Numbered from the stretch's first letter, positions 50,401 to 63,588 are shown. The stretch: DNA of 64,000 nucleotides from Ascaris suum (GCA_013433145.1 CM024188.1:3877001-3941000), one strand, 5' to 3'. The notes: a model not told the origin generated them from the letters alone. A program made the numbers and translations.

Positions 50401-53400
50401 GAAGGAGGAAATGACCATCATTTGGAGGGACATGAGATTCACACTAAAATACTCATTTAAACTGTATTTGTCGAAGTGTCACCTCCTCTCCCCCTCCCCC
50501 CCCCCCCCCCCCCCTCCCTATCCCCATCGCTATGCACGACGGAATTTCGCATTTAACAGCAAGTGATGCAATGTCAGGTGCAATGCAACGGCTCACCAAT
50601 GACATAAAATTGTTCGTCCCCTCCGATGGGCATAGGACAAGTATACTTCCATGCCAGCTCTTACCTAATCTATACCACAGGACTTTGCTCTGTTAGACTT
50701 CGCAAACATACTATTTCGAACATCCAAGAAAAAAGTACACATCAGCATCAACTGGTGTGGGTTTATGGTCCCGTTAAAAAAAAGGGGTTTCCGTGGAATA
50801 GCAAATTCAGAACAAAAACTCCAGACCCCCGGCGAATAAATGGACCGTTGCCGAGATGAGAGAACTCCATTCTAGGCTTCGTTCTCCGGCTTTGTATAGT
50901 TTGGCACTAATACAAACGAAAAAATTTCTGCAGTGAAAAATCCATAATACATCAAAAATGCAAAAGAAGTTAAACGCTGACTCATCATAACTCCAAGATG
51001 TTTCGGAAGCCCAAGATATCTAACAAAAGTGGCACGAACTGCAGAGCAACGGACTCCAGCGAAGGTTTGTATTTACTATGAAGCATTCAAAAAAAAAAAA
51101 AAGAAAACTGAAGGGCAAAAGATTCACAGATATTTTAATGAATTTTCACCAAAATGCACAATAATGATGTGTTTTCCTGGATGGAGCTTTGTCGACATAA
51201 TTTATTCGGTGTTTGACCGACAATGAAATTATGGAGCTTCCCGAGTATTTTGAGAGAAAAAACAACAGTACTGCCCAAAACGACGCTTAAAAATAGGCGG
51301 AAATGCAGAGTAGGAAAGACTTTAACCTCATCGAATGTTCTTGTATCGAAAAACCTGCTCAATGGCAGCCATATCAGCTTTTGCCTAAATGGACGTAACT
51401 AGCGAGAAAAAACCCTTGCCAGTATTCCGTATTCTTAACGCAGTCGAAATTAATGATATGAATTTCTGGTGGTATCCTCGCAACTGCAAACAAAAAGTTG
51501 ACGCGATCTGCTCGAGTGGACGTTACTGGAACTGTGAAAGCATGAAAAAAGTGGGTAGAACCTTGCAGTGCCCAAGACCTTCAGCAGTCGCATGCAACAC
51601 CTATGATCAGTCACCAACAGCAGTCCTCAAAGATAGTACCCAGAAGCCACCCACCATTATCCGCCTTTGTTCGTTCCCTTCATCTTACCTGCCCATCTCG
51701 GGCTTTTGTATGCAAAATGGGCGAAAAATCGTCTGACTGATTATTTCAGTACGTTACGTATACACTCAATAACATTTGCAAAACTCTACGCAGCATTGTT
51801 TTACTAAGCAAAGCAACCTAGTAACTGCAACTTTCTCTCCTTGTGCATGTTTTGGCCGCAACTAGTTGAATCAGTCTCTAAAAACAATGGCAGACATCAC
51901 GCCGTTCAGTATTTTGTTCAGGGCAAACAGAAAATTTGACTTTTTCAAACGCCTAAAGCCATGTTTCCTTTTGAGGATTCAATTTCTCCGAGAAAAATTG
52001 CAGAATGGTTTTGATTTTTCTACGAAATCTCCCCAACCGGCTTGAACGCTGCAATCATTGTCGTCAAAACCAAAAACAATTTAGAGGGCCTTTTTTTTAA
52101 AAAAAAATAGTGCTTAGAAAGTTAAAAGCCTCAGTTTTCTCTGAAAGAAAGTCCACTTTCGCCGATTCGATTATCCGATTTAGAAATTTGGACATTTAAG
52201 ATAAACTCCTTCGACGCCCGTTAAAGCCAAAGTAAACTTTCACCAATCATAATCGAAATTCGTAGAGGCGTTCGCTTGCACGGATAGCTGAGAGGCTGCG
52301 TAACGGACCAATAGCGATCCAACGATATCACACAAATATGCAAAATCGATGCGGTCACAAAAAGCACATCGAGCGCCAGCCACAATTCACATAGAACATT
52401 TCCTTTAATGCTCGTTGTAGCTAGGTACACTTCATTGCAGCATAAGAATACTTCACGTCTTAGTGGTAATTAGAGCGGAATCTACGGGAATCTTAGTTGA
52501 ATAAACTTATAGCGATACAAATCGTTCCATTTACTGATATAACGTGGATGAAAACATTTTTTTTTTTCTAAACTTTCGAGTCATTCCTTATTAATTTTTT
52601 AATAAATCAGCGCTTGATAATGAGACAAGTTAAGAGTAAAGTTGGAAAAGAGCAAAGAAACGATTGTTCTCATATAAATCCGGGAAGTGCAAAACAGTAT
52701 TTTCAGCATTTCGATCTATATGAAAAGAAAAGGCAGATTCAATTTCGTTTTCGGTAGTCCCTTAAAAAGTAGAGGCGTTTGGCTTCTGCTCCTCTTCTAC
52801 TGTTCCTAATATGAACTTATCACTCCAATTTAGGTTTGTTTAATCATAACTTGTGGCTTTCTGACTTCAGCCATCGAATGTTTTCTTATGCTTCTATGAT
52901 ATGTGCTTACCTGTGTACTTATCTTACCGCTGTTGTGTCTTTTCGCTATCTTACAACTATACTTCCTGCTGTCTTCACCTTTCACCTCTACATCTTCATG
53001 TCCTCTTGATGGTATATCAGCTTACATCTTTATAGTATCACTATGTTATGTCACCGTACATCTTTCTGCTATGTTTATCTCACAGCTATTTATCACAACT
53101 ATGCTTTTTCTTATAATTTCTCCATCAATATCTTATTATTGTTCTGGTAAGGTAATCATGATGTATGATGTCTATGGCTTAATCGGTCCACTATATTTCA
53201 CTTCGCTTAAACACAGTCTTAGCCACTTACCAAGTTTCCATATGCCAGTAATTTCGTATGTCATCGTTAGGGGCATAACAAGAAGCCCAACAAGGAGGTC
53301 GGCGATTGCAAGAGAGACAATGAGCCAGTTCTGACGTTGACTTCGTAGCTTGCTATCGTTGTGAACTGTTAGTACTACCAACAGGTTGCCCAGAACGATT

Positions 53401-56400
53401 CCCTGGAAAAAAGTCAGTTTCCTCTTATTCGGACACTTTAGTACTTTAGTACAGTCATTTTTTGCTGTTGCAGATAAATTCGAGCATATCAGTGGTGAAA
53501 GTAACGCTCGAAATTTCTTTCGGCCGGCAACAGCCTTTCAAAATTTCGAAATCCAGAAGATCATAGTATGGCTCGCAATTGAAATTTGGTTGAGAAGGAA
53601 TGCATTTCAAAAACTTAGACAGCTTATGGGTCCAATGCAATCACTAAAGACATAGTTTTGGTTACAGCCGTATACTTCTAAAAAATATCGTCGATTGCCG
53701 ATTGAAGCAACTTAGTCAAAACTCTGATTTCGGTGGCACCCAGAAAACTGACCTCTTGGTGCTTTTGGGTTATTAAAGAACCGACCGGAATTTCGTTTTA
53801 TACTAAATGATCCATTGAGGAATATGTATAAAAGGGATGGCGTGGGACCTTGTTTGATCAGTACAGCCAGATTTAGTGCAACCACTGCTCAAATAACAAC
53901 GCTGCGAATAGATTTTTTGGAAATTTTTGAAAAATCAGCTTCAGTGACATGAAGATAGAATAGCAACATTGCGACCGCAACCGGATAAGGAAAAAGAACA
54001 TTTCTAGGAGATGCAGCCTGTACGGAAACTTTGAAAACAAAGATCAGGAGAAGGTTGGGATGAAGAAATCACGAATTGTTTCGCTCAGCAAGAAGATGAA
54101 AAACATTGCTTGCGGCGAATGAATCCAACACGAGAACCAGAAAATTGACCCAATTAAGCACTACCTCAGCATGCAGAAAACGAAAGAAAAAGTGTCGGCG
54201 TCATAATTGACAACCGTTTAACGTTTCAGCCATATTTTCACGTACTCTATCTCAATGGCATGCCCCATCCCTCGGTACCATGCCTTAAGCAACTAGACAC
54301 CTCACTACAAAACGGAACGAAAGAGAAGCTATGCTGGTTGTTTTGCGGGAGGCGATCACGCATTGATACATCTGGAGTTTGGCGTAGCGATACATGCTTT
54401 CTCTGCTTCTCTGCTTATGTGTTATAAACCCTTTTGATTTTGTGTCTCGTTTGGATGATGTCTGCTGTTGTCGCGATGTTCCGGCGGATTTTACAGTTTA
54501 GCGTAGTGTGAAATGTATGTGGTCGTCTTGATTTGTGTTCACCTAGACAACAGGGTTTGTCGAAGAGGGCGTGGATTGTGAAATTGATGGTAACGACAAG
54601 TTTTAGCGAGTCTTTCAAAGTTACCAGTAATCTGGGAGCAGTACAGGTGGGATGAACTCTGGGAACAAATGCTAGTGAAGTTCCAGGAATCCATAGCCTC
54701 AGCTGAATTAAGTTGTATATGATAGCTAGAATAGTGAATGAATTCTGCTGAGCTCAGTCACGCTTATCTGCACAACAAAGAGCTGTGCATATTTCGATTT
54801 GACATAGCTAAAACGAGAAGCAAGGAAAGAGTCAGCAGCAAAAACAGCACTTTCTTTGCAAACTTCTTCAACTTTTTCGTATCGTTCCCTTCGCTGATCG
54901 AACATTTTTTATCACACCGCTGGTCGATAATTTGTGTGAACTCATATCTCATAAATTCTTACGTGAGCATGAGCCAGAGCACAATTGTGTGAGCCAGAGC
55001 ACAACGAGCACAATTGCTTTTATGCATGAGCAAGAGCACAATTGCTTTTCCCTGTTGTTACCGGCTGAACCTTCTCCTGCGTAGTAGACTTCGTAATATT
55101 ACGATTTCGTCCTTTGTACAAATTGGCATAATTGCAATTTGCGTTTCTAGTTTAAACGCCTTTTTTCCTTGCGCTCCGCCGTTATTCTCATCGTCATGCT
55201 ATCGCCAATTCGTTAATCTGCCAGAGCTGTGGGATCTCCGAAATCTTCGCCTCTTTCCAGAACGGTTTCACATCGAGAATCGAAGTCAACTGAGGCCGCG
55301 GTCATCTTCTATATACGGCCTCCATTCAGCAGCACCACTCAGTTTTTGTACCGAAATTTCGAACTTTAGACCTTGTAATTCCGATCAATTTTCCTGTTCA
55401 TTAGTTCTGAATTTTTGTGTACATCCTTTCCCAAAGCGTTCAAACCGCCCATTTATCGGCTCCTACTCCCTCAGAGCAATTATGACGAAAGTTTTGGCTT
55501 TCCTGAAAAACTCTACGTCGTTTTTTCGGGTGTTGGCTGCTCTTGTTGAACCGCAATTCCTTTTCCTCGTTCATTTCCTATTTTTGAGGGTACACACTCC
55601 TCCCGTTTTGGCTTTCTGCGGATCTGGGAATGGCATCGTTGAAATCTTTTATGATGTCTTCATAGAGAATGATGATCGCCTCGTCTGCACTACTTTCCAA
55701 AATATTAAGGCAGAATTTCTCCAGCGTCAATATATAGATCCTGGTGTCAGTCTTTTGGAATGCAAATTTCTCTCAGTCCTTTATTAACCTTTATTAATCA
55801 CAATGAAATACGTTTTCTTGAATGGGGGAGAAGAATTATGGGCACCAATAACTGTATTGCGATGGAGCGGCCGTCTAAGAGAAACAGCAGGAAACGACTG
55901 GATCGGAGAAGCTCTGAATCAGGGCTACTGCAAGCGATATGACGCGGAATTTCTTGGCGTGAATGCATTGTTGAGTGAAGTGAACTAAACCAAAAGTTCT
56001 TTCTTGATTGCATAACTTTCAGCTCTACAACGATTGGAATATGTCACTCAAGCATAATTCATAACTCGATGTTGCACTTAAATGCCTTTGTTTCCTATAT
56101 GATATGCACGCGTTCACCATTTGTGGGAGTGTTGACATTTCCTGCTAAAGTGAGCTTCTTAAAAAGCGACAAATTTCGGTGCAGTGAACTTTTGACGACA
56201 GTGTAAATACCGCTGATGAAAATTGGCTTTTACACGCTCAAAACTCTCTAATAAGTATGTTATCAGAGTGGTATTGTAAAATGGTAAAATTTGCGGTTGT
56301 TGATGTCGTATGGAATATAATCATCACCAAAATCCTTTCAAAAAGAAATTGCTGATATTAAGGCATATTTCTGATCGAGGTGAAAATGGGGAATCAAACC

Positions 56401-58375
56401 AAAGGCATATTTTCCTTAGAGCTATCATCCAAAAGTTTCGCACTTTATGACATTCCGATTCCAACGATGATCCCCCTGCCACGACTTTCCTTGATACAGT
56501 TCAAGAGCATATGATGTTCTCATTCGAATAACTGAGAAGAGGAGTTACTAGTGAATAATGTTTCACGAACTCCAAAGACTTCTTAGTCCTTTTCCAGTAC
56601 AAGGCTTTTTATCACGTCAAACTATCGTCGTCTGATGACCGCGCATGCATGAAAGAGAAGAGCAATGAGTAAGCACTCTTTACCTCCACCGTGTTTATTT
56701 ACTTCAACGAGACTTTCAGCTTCGTTGGTTTCTTCTCCTTCATAGTCCCAGTATTTCATTCGTCCATTCTGTTCGGGGGTAGCTTAGCACTATCATCGTG
56801 TGTCGTATTCTCTCAAGGCTTCTCTTAGTATGAAATCCAGTCCATTAATTGTATCTGCATGTCTGTTTGCACGCTTGTGAGTATTTTAATTCGACAAGCT
56901 TCCTTTGTTAACGTTACGCAGACCTAAGGTTCCCAGTGGTATTTCGAAGACTGTGGATGATTTGTTCTTAACAAGCAAGATCTTTTTTTTACATGAGCGA
57001 CTTTGGCCGCAAAGTGCATAGTTCTGCTTTGTTCCATTCCGAAGAATTTTCGGCCTGGCTTCCGTTATCCTATACTGAAGTCGACTGTTTCTTGATGCAT
57101 CTAGAAGTACTACTGATGGCAGAGGACGGAATAAAAGTATTCAGTGTCAGAAAAAAAAGAAATGCTCGGCTAGCAGAAAACGCTCATTCTTATCCGACTA
57201 CTGTATGCGAAACAGCAAGCCACACGATGCACAGTGGAAACGGACTGCACAAGCTAGACACGCTTTAGTCGACAGGACAAAGAATATTCCTTGAAGTTTC
57301 ACCTATCACATATTTTATATGAATAGCAGCGAGAAGTGAAAGGAAATTAAGCGCTCAACATTTGTGGTTTTCATTGAAGGTTATATGGAGTGTTGCACAG
57401 CACTTCTCTCTCGTTCCCCCATCTCCAACCTTCCTCGAGAAATCTATCTTGAAATACGAAGGGGGGTGTTGCTTTTTAGCCATGAATTATAATAGCAATT
57501 ATAGGAAACAAACTGAAGCGGTAATATGTTCGATTAGAGGGAAAATTCTAAAAATGTAAAATTTGAAATTTTACGCATTAGTAGGCACAGTGAAAAAATT
57601 AAGTCCATCAGTTTATTCTAACACAAAAATGGAGATAAAATCTTACCAGAGTGTATATTTTCGAAACGGGGCTAAGAGGTCTTTTGTATATTAAGAAACT
57701 TAAGGTCTCAAAATGATGAGATAAGTTTTTAGATTTGATAAAACTTCATTCGAGGTTACACTAAGATGATATTTATCTATTTCAAAATCATATAGCATCT
57801 CGCTAAACGCATCGACAAGTTGCGAGTTTATTATTTTGCTCTCGTGGCTAGCTTTTTGCCTCGTGTGAATTGCATTGCTTCTGATCGAAAGTGACTTTTC
57901 AAAATTTTCTAAAGTACTGCACGGCTTCGCCTATTAGAATTTTCCTTAACTGCGCACATATAAAAATAAGTAAATATAAATACAAGCATAAGCGTAGATA
58001 TAAATATAAATAAATGGATAAATTAATTAAAGGGTATTTATTAATTCATTTATTTATTTGTTTATTTATTTAGTGCGATAATTGGAAAAGCAATACTTGC
58101 GCCAAATATACGCTTTAAGTGTCGATCGAGTACAAAACACGTCATACAATATCTGAAACGTTTAATAATACTCTAGTGGCTTAATCAGCAAGGATGCTAT
58201 AGGATCGGCACGACAATCTGATCAAAAATAAATATTCTTCGGCAAACATCGGACTAACCAGCATAACAATAAGCATGAAGGCAATTGTAACAGCAGCGGC
58301 GCTCAACGTGAGGCACGACGGCCATGGTGAATTGCAAGTTTCTTTGGCGGATAGATCAGCGTTGTTGACCGCCAT
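41430..58375 (-). CDS. Biogenic amine GPCR, octopamine/tyramine/serotonin/dopamine-type (8 exons, about 449 aa)
   Basis: Rhodopsin-class receptor for a monoamine, in the plasma membrane of neurons or muscle, signalling through G proteins. Exons in order: 58375-58259, 53402-53231, 52402-52244, 49441-49230, 47142-46990, 46596-46311, 43451-43323, 41551-41430 (TAA). Phases 0,1,1,0,0,1,1 all fit. Landmarks: N45 (1.50), D74 (2.50), C101 and C176 (the conserved disulfide), D108 (3.32, amine-binding), DRY at 125-127, W153 in TM4, S188 and S192 (5.42/5.46), WLPFF at 348-352, WLGYCNS at 406-412, NPVIY at 415-419. After TM7 there is a short tail of 30 residues with C428 and C431, possible palmitoylation sites. 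ICL3 is about 115 residues and basic. The two TM5 serines suit a hydroxylated amine. I cannot separate octopamine, tyramine, dopamine and serotonin by eye. Exon 5 rests on splice phase and composition only. The exon 6-7 join (extracellular loop 3) is uncertain. Exon 3 has a weak acceptor, but its join gives the exact W-K-L-G-N-V-L-C spacing expected before TM3. Confidence 0.9.
50482..50520 (-). repeat. Poly-C run
   Basis: C/T tract with an uninterrupted run of about 19 C, upstream of exon 4 inside intron 3 of the amine receptor gene. Its exact length is likely to be unstable or misread. Confidence 0.9.
54964..55050. repeat. Imperfect tandem repeat (gagccagagcacaattg)
   Basis: Several copies of a 17-25 base unit around gagc(c/a)agagcacaattg lie in a row inside intron 1 of the amine receptor gene. 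The 257-codon plus-strand frame starts within it. Confidence 0.8.
55014..55787 (+). other. Long open frame in intron 1, possible coding relic on the opposite strand
   Basis: The plus frame is open for 257 codons, the longest in the window. Its product is rich in Phe, Leu, Ser and Cys, as antisense readings often are. The codon-aligned minus frame is nearly open for about 130 codons (55760-55440, one TAG) and has a soluble charged product, with pieces such as [19 protein letters not shown] and [13 protein letters not shown]. The minus strand may hold a decayed gene or transposon protein. No family was recognised. Confidence 0.3.
57955..58075. repeat. AT-rich ATAAA/TTTAT tract with inverted halves
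   Basis: The left half is made of ataaata and taaat units, the right half of tttatttatt units, with aaagggt between them. The halves can pair as a long imperfect hairpin. It lies about 180 bases inside the start of intron 1 of the amine receptor gene. Confidence 0.8.
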
Positions 58376-58400
58376 CGATATTTGAAAACTGGAAAAAAAA
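58376..58400 (-). promoter_or_regulatory. Probable SL trans-splice acceptor of the amine receptor gene
   Basis: On the minus strand a run of ten T is followed by CCAG ending at 58389, then 13 bases and the ATG at 58375. This is close to the worm acceptor consensus. The short leader suggests trans-splicing, so the real promoter could lie some way upstream. A non-coding first exon is the alternative. Confidence 0.55.
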
Positions 58401-61400
58401 AACGAGGAATTGAATTTTAATGGTCGCACATTTGCAATTCTTTCGCGGAAAATTGAGTGAATGTCGGAAAGAACATAGGGTGTAGTTAGCGCAAGCGCTC
58501 CAAAAAATAAATTGGTAAATTTGTTTGAAATTATTTGGCAAATTTTACTTCATTTATTCTCTAATTTTTCATTCCATTACTCTTTATTAACCACTCATCG
58601 TTGAAATGTTTAGTCGTAACTAAGCGAGAAATATTTCATGGGATTATTACTGCGAATTGATCTTTTTTGTTATTGATTATTGAAATGTGTTCATCAAAAA
58701 TTTATTAATCATAACCACACAAGTGCCTACAAACAGACATGTTTATTACGGTGATTCGTCATATAAAGTTAAAAAAAAAGTACGAACAGCTGTCGATATG
58801 GTGCTACTTTTCGCAGTACGATATCACTTCGAAATTACTTCACAGTGGAAAGTGGGATTCCAGAAATCCAGAACACCTTCGGAAATTATAAAAGCAAAAT
58901 GAAAGGAATTGAGACGAAGATGAATTCACGATCCTACGTGACGTGAAGCATCACGCGTCGAAATATTCAACAAGAAAAATGACTATTCTGCTTTTTATGA
59001 ATAAATGGCGAGCACCAATACATCAAGTCAATATGCAAATGAGATGGTGAAAATATTGGCGCTGCTATTATTTTGAAAAACACATTCTTTAATGATCACT
59101 GTTGACTAATTAAAATTTTTATTTAAGCAGTAAGATGCAAGCTCGCCTCAACAAAAGCTGTAGGGTTGAATAAAAGTAAAACAATGCAGCTCAATTAAAG
59201 CTGATAAAGAATATGCTAAGCTTTAATTGTTTGGTCGTTACGCTGCCGATCTTTAGCTGCTGGATTTTCGAAACAATCAGACCTTCTAGTTTTTGATTAT
59301 AAACCGGAATAAACTGTTGCACATCTGTAAAGCACGACCCTTGCTGTACTCCGCTCAGAAGTGCTGAAACGAGACGTCCATCCGCAATCGTCGCTTCCCA
59401 GTGGGTATCCGCGGGAACTCCTGCCTACCTCACTAGCTGGCGTGCTTCTTTAAAGAGTTGTTCAGCTCATGAGGCTGTACTTTATGAATAGATGCCGAGT
59501 AATTCACATTTCTAAATGAGAATCGAAAAATTAAAGCGTTTGGCCGTTCGCGATCATTTAAACGCTTGAAATCTGCGGCCAAATGGTCGAACAGGATAGA
59601 TTACCAGGAGATTCAGGAGCGCAAAGGTTGGCAGAAATTTTATCTCCTTTGATCGCAAACATGAGGAAAGTGAAGAACAAAGCCAACCGAAAAATCATCG
59701 AGTCCGTAAGCGCACCTCAAATAGCACCAACCACACTTAGTTTCCACAATATTTTCATAAAATTCGTTTTCTTCTCGATTAAAGAAAGCGCTGTCGGTTT
59801 GAGTAACAAATACACATCGTACATGCTCGATTTTTTTCCTCTCATATGTTCCATGCCGGTGTGAATTTATGTTTGCACTAAGGAAGCATGCGAAAATTGA
59901 AAACATCAATATTCATCGCGAACGTTAAGAAAATGAGACGAACGAGACATGAAATAATTTGGAAAGCAAAAAGTGAAGGAAACAAAAAAATAACTATTGT
60001 ACAGCTATTGTAGGGCAACTCATGATTCAAGGACGAAATAGTTCAAGCATACTTGCGACCGTTTCCATGAATATTTGAACCATCCACACATATTGGCAGG
60101 TTGGAAAGCATATAAAGCAAGCGAAACAGCTATGTGCCTGAAAAATTAAGGATGATGTAATTATAATGAGCAACAGATAGCAGTGACTGCCTAAATGAGT
60201 TGCACCGACGGCGAAATCTCGTTCCGTAATTCGATCCATTTTTGGCTCAAATATTTGAACAATTGGGAAGCAAGCAATGCAACGTAGAGGATGAATCGTT
60301 CATTAATTCTGAATAAATTCAGCAGCGATGATGATCGATTTCTATTTTTTATATATGCATAAAAACACCTGTCTACGTCTGTGACTCTTGATATTCTAAA
60401 GAAATAGCAGCTGCAAGATCTTATCACACTTGAAAACGACTGGCGCAAAGGCATCTTGTTAATCATCATCGTGGCTATTCTCTACTGAACAGCTTTAATG
60501 AGCAAGTGCCAACAGCCTCGCCTGCTATAAAGTGGCTAAGTTAGAGCACTATCTCCGAATAGGCGGTACGAAAGATAATGCAAATGTGGGCGTTGTAATC
60601 ACAATACAAGCTGACTTCACGCATTATAACATATTGTTCTGGAGAAAAGTTATGATTGCTTGTGAGACTTCATTTTCTCCACATGTCACGATGCATATCA
60701 GATTATAGCAGTAATTGTAACGCGAAAGCCTGATGCTGTTGATCATGGTAAGCGGCTTTTCCGACAGACAGTGAAATTAGTTCACATGTGACCAGCACGG
60801 TTAACAGAGAGGGGACGGATGGGAATCAAACACATGTGGGTCTTTTCTTCCATGTGGCCAATTACGTATAGCACTAATGCTTCGCAAAGAAACATCTACA
60901 ACTTTTCAACAGCGCAACAATAACCTATCCAATCAGCGAGGAATTCGACCTCAGCTTCTTCATGTAGAGTTACACTTTACCACGTATAGTTTGCAGATCG
61001 TCAGGGATTTTCTGCTCTATTTAACTCCTTCAAGATCTAATCCAGAACTCCAGTTCTAGTCAGAACTCTCAAGGCATGTCTCATTTTCCTTCGCCCGTCA
61101 GTGGCCACAATCAACGATGTGAATTCAACAACTTTCGAGTATTGCCAAAACGAAGATATCCAGACGTGTAAAAGTGAATGCATTTGCAAATGCTTTCAGT
61201 TGCAGCCACCTAACCTGGTCTACACACTTAATGCGAAGAAGAGGTTTATTTTAGTGGTTGCAGCCAGTGATGTTTAAAATGTTTGTCCCGAAAACAAGTA
61301 CGAGCGATACAATTTCCGAAAATTAATCTCCATCAGTGCACATGAAGCAACCGACCAGGCACTATGTCGAAAATGATGAGGAAAGACATGTGTCAGTGAG

Positions 61401-62704
61401 CGCTCGAGGCAATGAAAAAAAAATGTGCCAATACCAAATCGTATTTCTTGTGCTGCGGTTCTTTCTTGTGTTCCCAGCGGCGCATAATCTTGCTAAATGA
61501 ATGCTGTGTGCTTGGTTATTTCTTAATCCTCACCGTTACTTGTCCAAAACTGAGATTCTCCTTAATTAGTGCTGAATTCTTAATAAATTGATCACCTGCC
61601 CTGGGCACTTCACACTGCAGCCAACGCTTCTGCATGTTACTAGCGCTAAAATAAACGGATAATTTTACAAAGTATCTTTGTCTGATGTGATTGTTTCACA
61701 ACTTAATCTCAGTTTTTTCTTTAATTTGAGGAAAAATGCATCGATTAGTTGTTAAAAGTTCATAGTTTTTCTGATTAATTATTTTCTCTCCTGACACCAT
61801 CTGTTATGGCGGTTTATGAATGGGATGTCTTTACTGGCCCCACTGGGGACGAGTTTTGAGTCTGTGCAACAATCTACGACTTTTCGTTCTTGCCACTCCC
61901 CAGTATTTTGCACTCACAGGATGCTTTAATACTACAGTGTGAAATTATCTCTGCACTTCCTCTACCCGATTTATTTCAATCGGAAACTTCTTCGGATAGT
62001 AGTAAGGACTGCATACATGGTGACGAAAACTTTTTATTCTAAACAATCATTCTTCATTGATGTTTCCTTGGTTGTTTTAGGTAATGCATAATCGCTCATT
62101 TTAATAGAGCAATTTGTGCCAGTCGCATATCGCCCAACTCCGTTTTTGGCTCTTTGGTGATAGAAGATGACCTAACCTCCTAATAGGTATGTCATCGAAA
62201 TTGTAGACTGCCCTCAAACTGTGGACGTATACCTTAGGAAATCTCCAAATATTACTGTATTCTCAAGGGAGAAGATGAATGCTGAAGACCGTTTGAGAAT
62301 GACAACCATCGAAAACATGCGATATCAAAAAATCGCTCTGAGATTTCACAAAACTACCTTTTTTCAAAATTTTAGGTGTAACTGCACTTGAGGTCGTTAT
62401 ACTGGAACAGTGATGGAAGAATGTTCTAAATGTACTCTATAAGCTTTCAGTGCTAAAATCATGCCGCAGGACACCAATGATTTTGGAAAGTTGTAAATAA
62501 AATGCCATAGGATCGTTTTATGTGAAGAATCTCACGTCACACTATTTTGCTAAGACAGACTGACTAAATCTGTAACACTAGACCTTTCAAGGCGGATCTT
62601 GCCTCTGGTATCGTCTATGTTCGATGATTTGCGTCATTTCAAAAGCATAATTTTCCTCATTTCAGCGCTGAAAATTTATCGAGCATATAACATTTAAACT
62701 TCAG
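58401..62704. other. Upstream region of the amine receptor gene
   Basis: AT-rich DNA. The amine receptor promoter is expected here on the minus strand. Short coding-like frames near 59500-59710 (plus) compete in different phases, so none is called. No RNA gene or mobile element was seen. Confidence 0.4.
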
Positions 62705-63588
62705 GGAGTCCTAGCAGAACCTTTCCACTATTAGATATGATACAATGCGGAGCTGCAACCATTGTTCGAGACAGCATATATTATATGGAGCTGTTTGAAA
62801 CAAAACGGCTTGGAACTTCTTCAGTCACCGTTGAGATGTGCGAAGTGGAGAAAGACGCAGTGCAATGGGCAAAAATCTCAGTTGGCCATCGACGATCTCT
62901 GACTAACATGGCAACGTTATACACCAAAAGCAAGGGTGAGATAGTCTTAAAATGAAATCTGAATAAAGGAAAATTGCGATAGAATGAGTCTAGCGACTGA
63001 CAGGACAAAGCCTTGTTTCTTCACTAAGCTCACACGCACTTTCATGAAGCCTGGTACCATCGGTTCAGCCATAACTAATGAGTTCCATCTAGAGCATGCT
63101 AGTGTTAATCTATAATTCAAATAATGCAAAGGCTGAGCTATGCGTCTGATTGCGTCGCAAACAAAATGGCTTAATATGTGTACAATTTATATAATAAGCA
63201 AATTATCATTCGCCGCAATGGTATTCAGCGTAGTGTGTGGTAAAAAAAAAAAGCTAATTCAAGTCTAATACGTGCAAAGATTGATTTATGTTGTTCATTT
63301 GATCTACAATAACGAAAAACAACATTATCCCTAGCGCTCACTACCTCGTTGAAATCTCAAAGAGAAGCAATTCGCTTTATTTTTAAACTTGTGGAGTTCC
63401 CACATGTGTACAATATCGCTCCTAAGGCTCCTCATAAGCCGAACCTTTAATGTCAACAGCGAAATTTGCTCAAAAAATTTGTATTGTGCTGCCCAATCCT
63501 GTTTTCATATTTTGTTATCCTAGACTTATCTCTTTTTCAACTTTTGGGGAAATTTACAGAGATCGACAGTGAGAAAATCTCGAAGTGA
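62705..63588 (+). CDS. Candidate exon(s) of an unrecognised gene
   Basis: The stretch 62705-62935 is open for 76 codons between an acceptor (AAACTTCAG) and a donor (G/GTGAGA). Its codons look coding: the product is mixed, charged and soluble, with segments such as YYMELFETKRLGTSS, VEMCEVEKDAVQWAKIS and SLTNMATLYTKSK. Joining it in phase to an acceptor at 63559 (AATTTACAG) adds IDSEKISK and a stop at 63586-63588. I do not recognise the family. No upstream exon was found with confidence, so the gene would start to the left or the exon may be false. Confidence 0.3.

Larger units (their letters stand above)
53403..58258 (-). other. Intron 1 of the amine receptor gene
   Basis: At 4.9 kb this is the longest intron of the gene. 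It holds the tandem repeat at 54964-55050, a 257-codon plus-strand open frame (55014-55787) and the AT hairpin at 57955-58075. The last two could be regulatory or transposon remains; I saw nothing that decides. Confidence 0.6.

Noticed and set aside
52903..53334. 143-codon open frame on the plus strand
   Set aside because: It is antisense to exon 2 of the amine receptor and intronic DNA. Its Ile/Ser/Thr-rich product has no features of its own.
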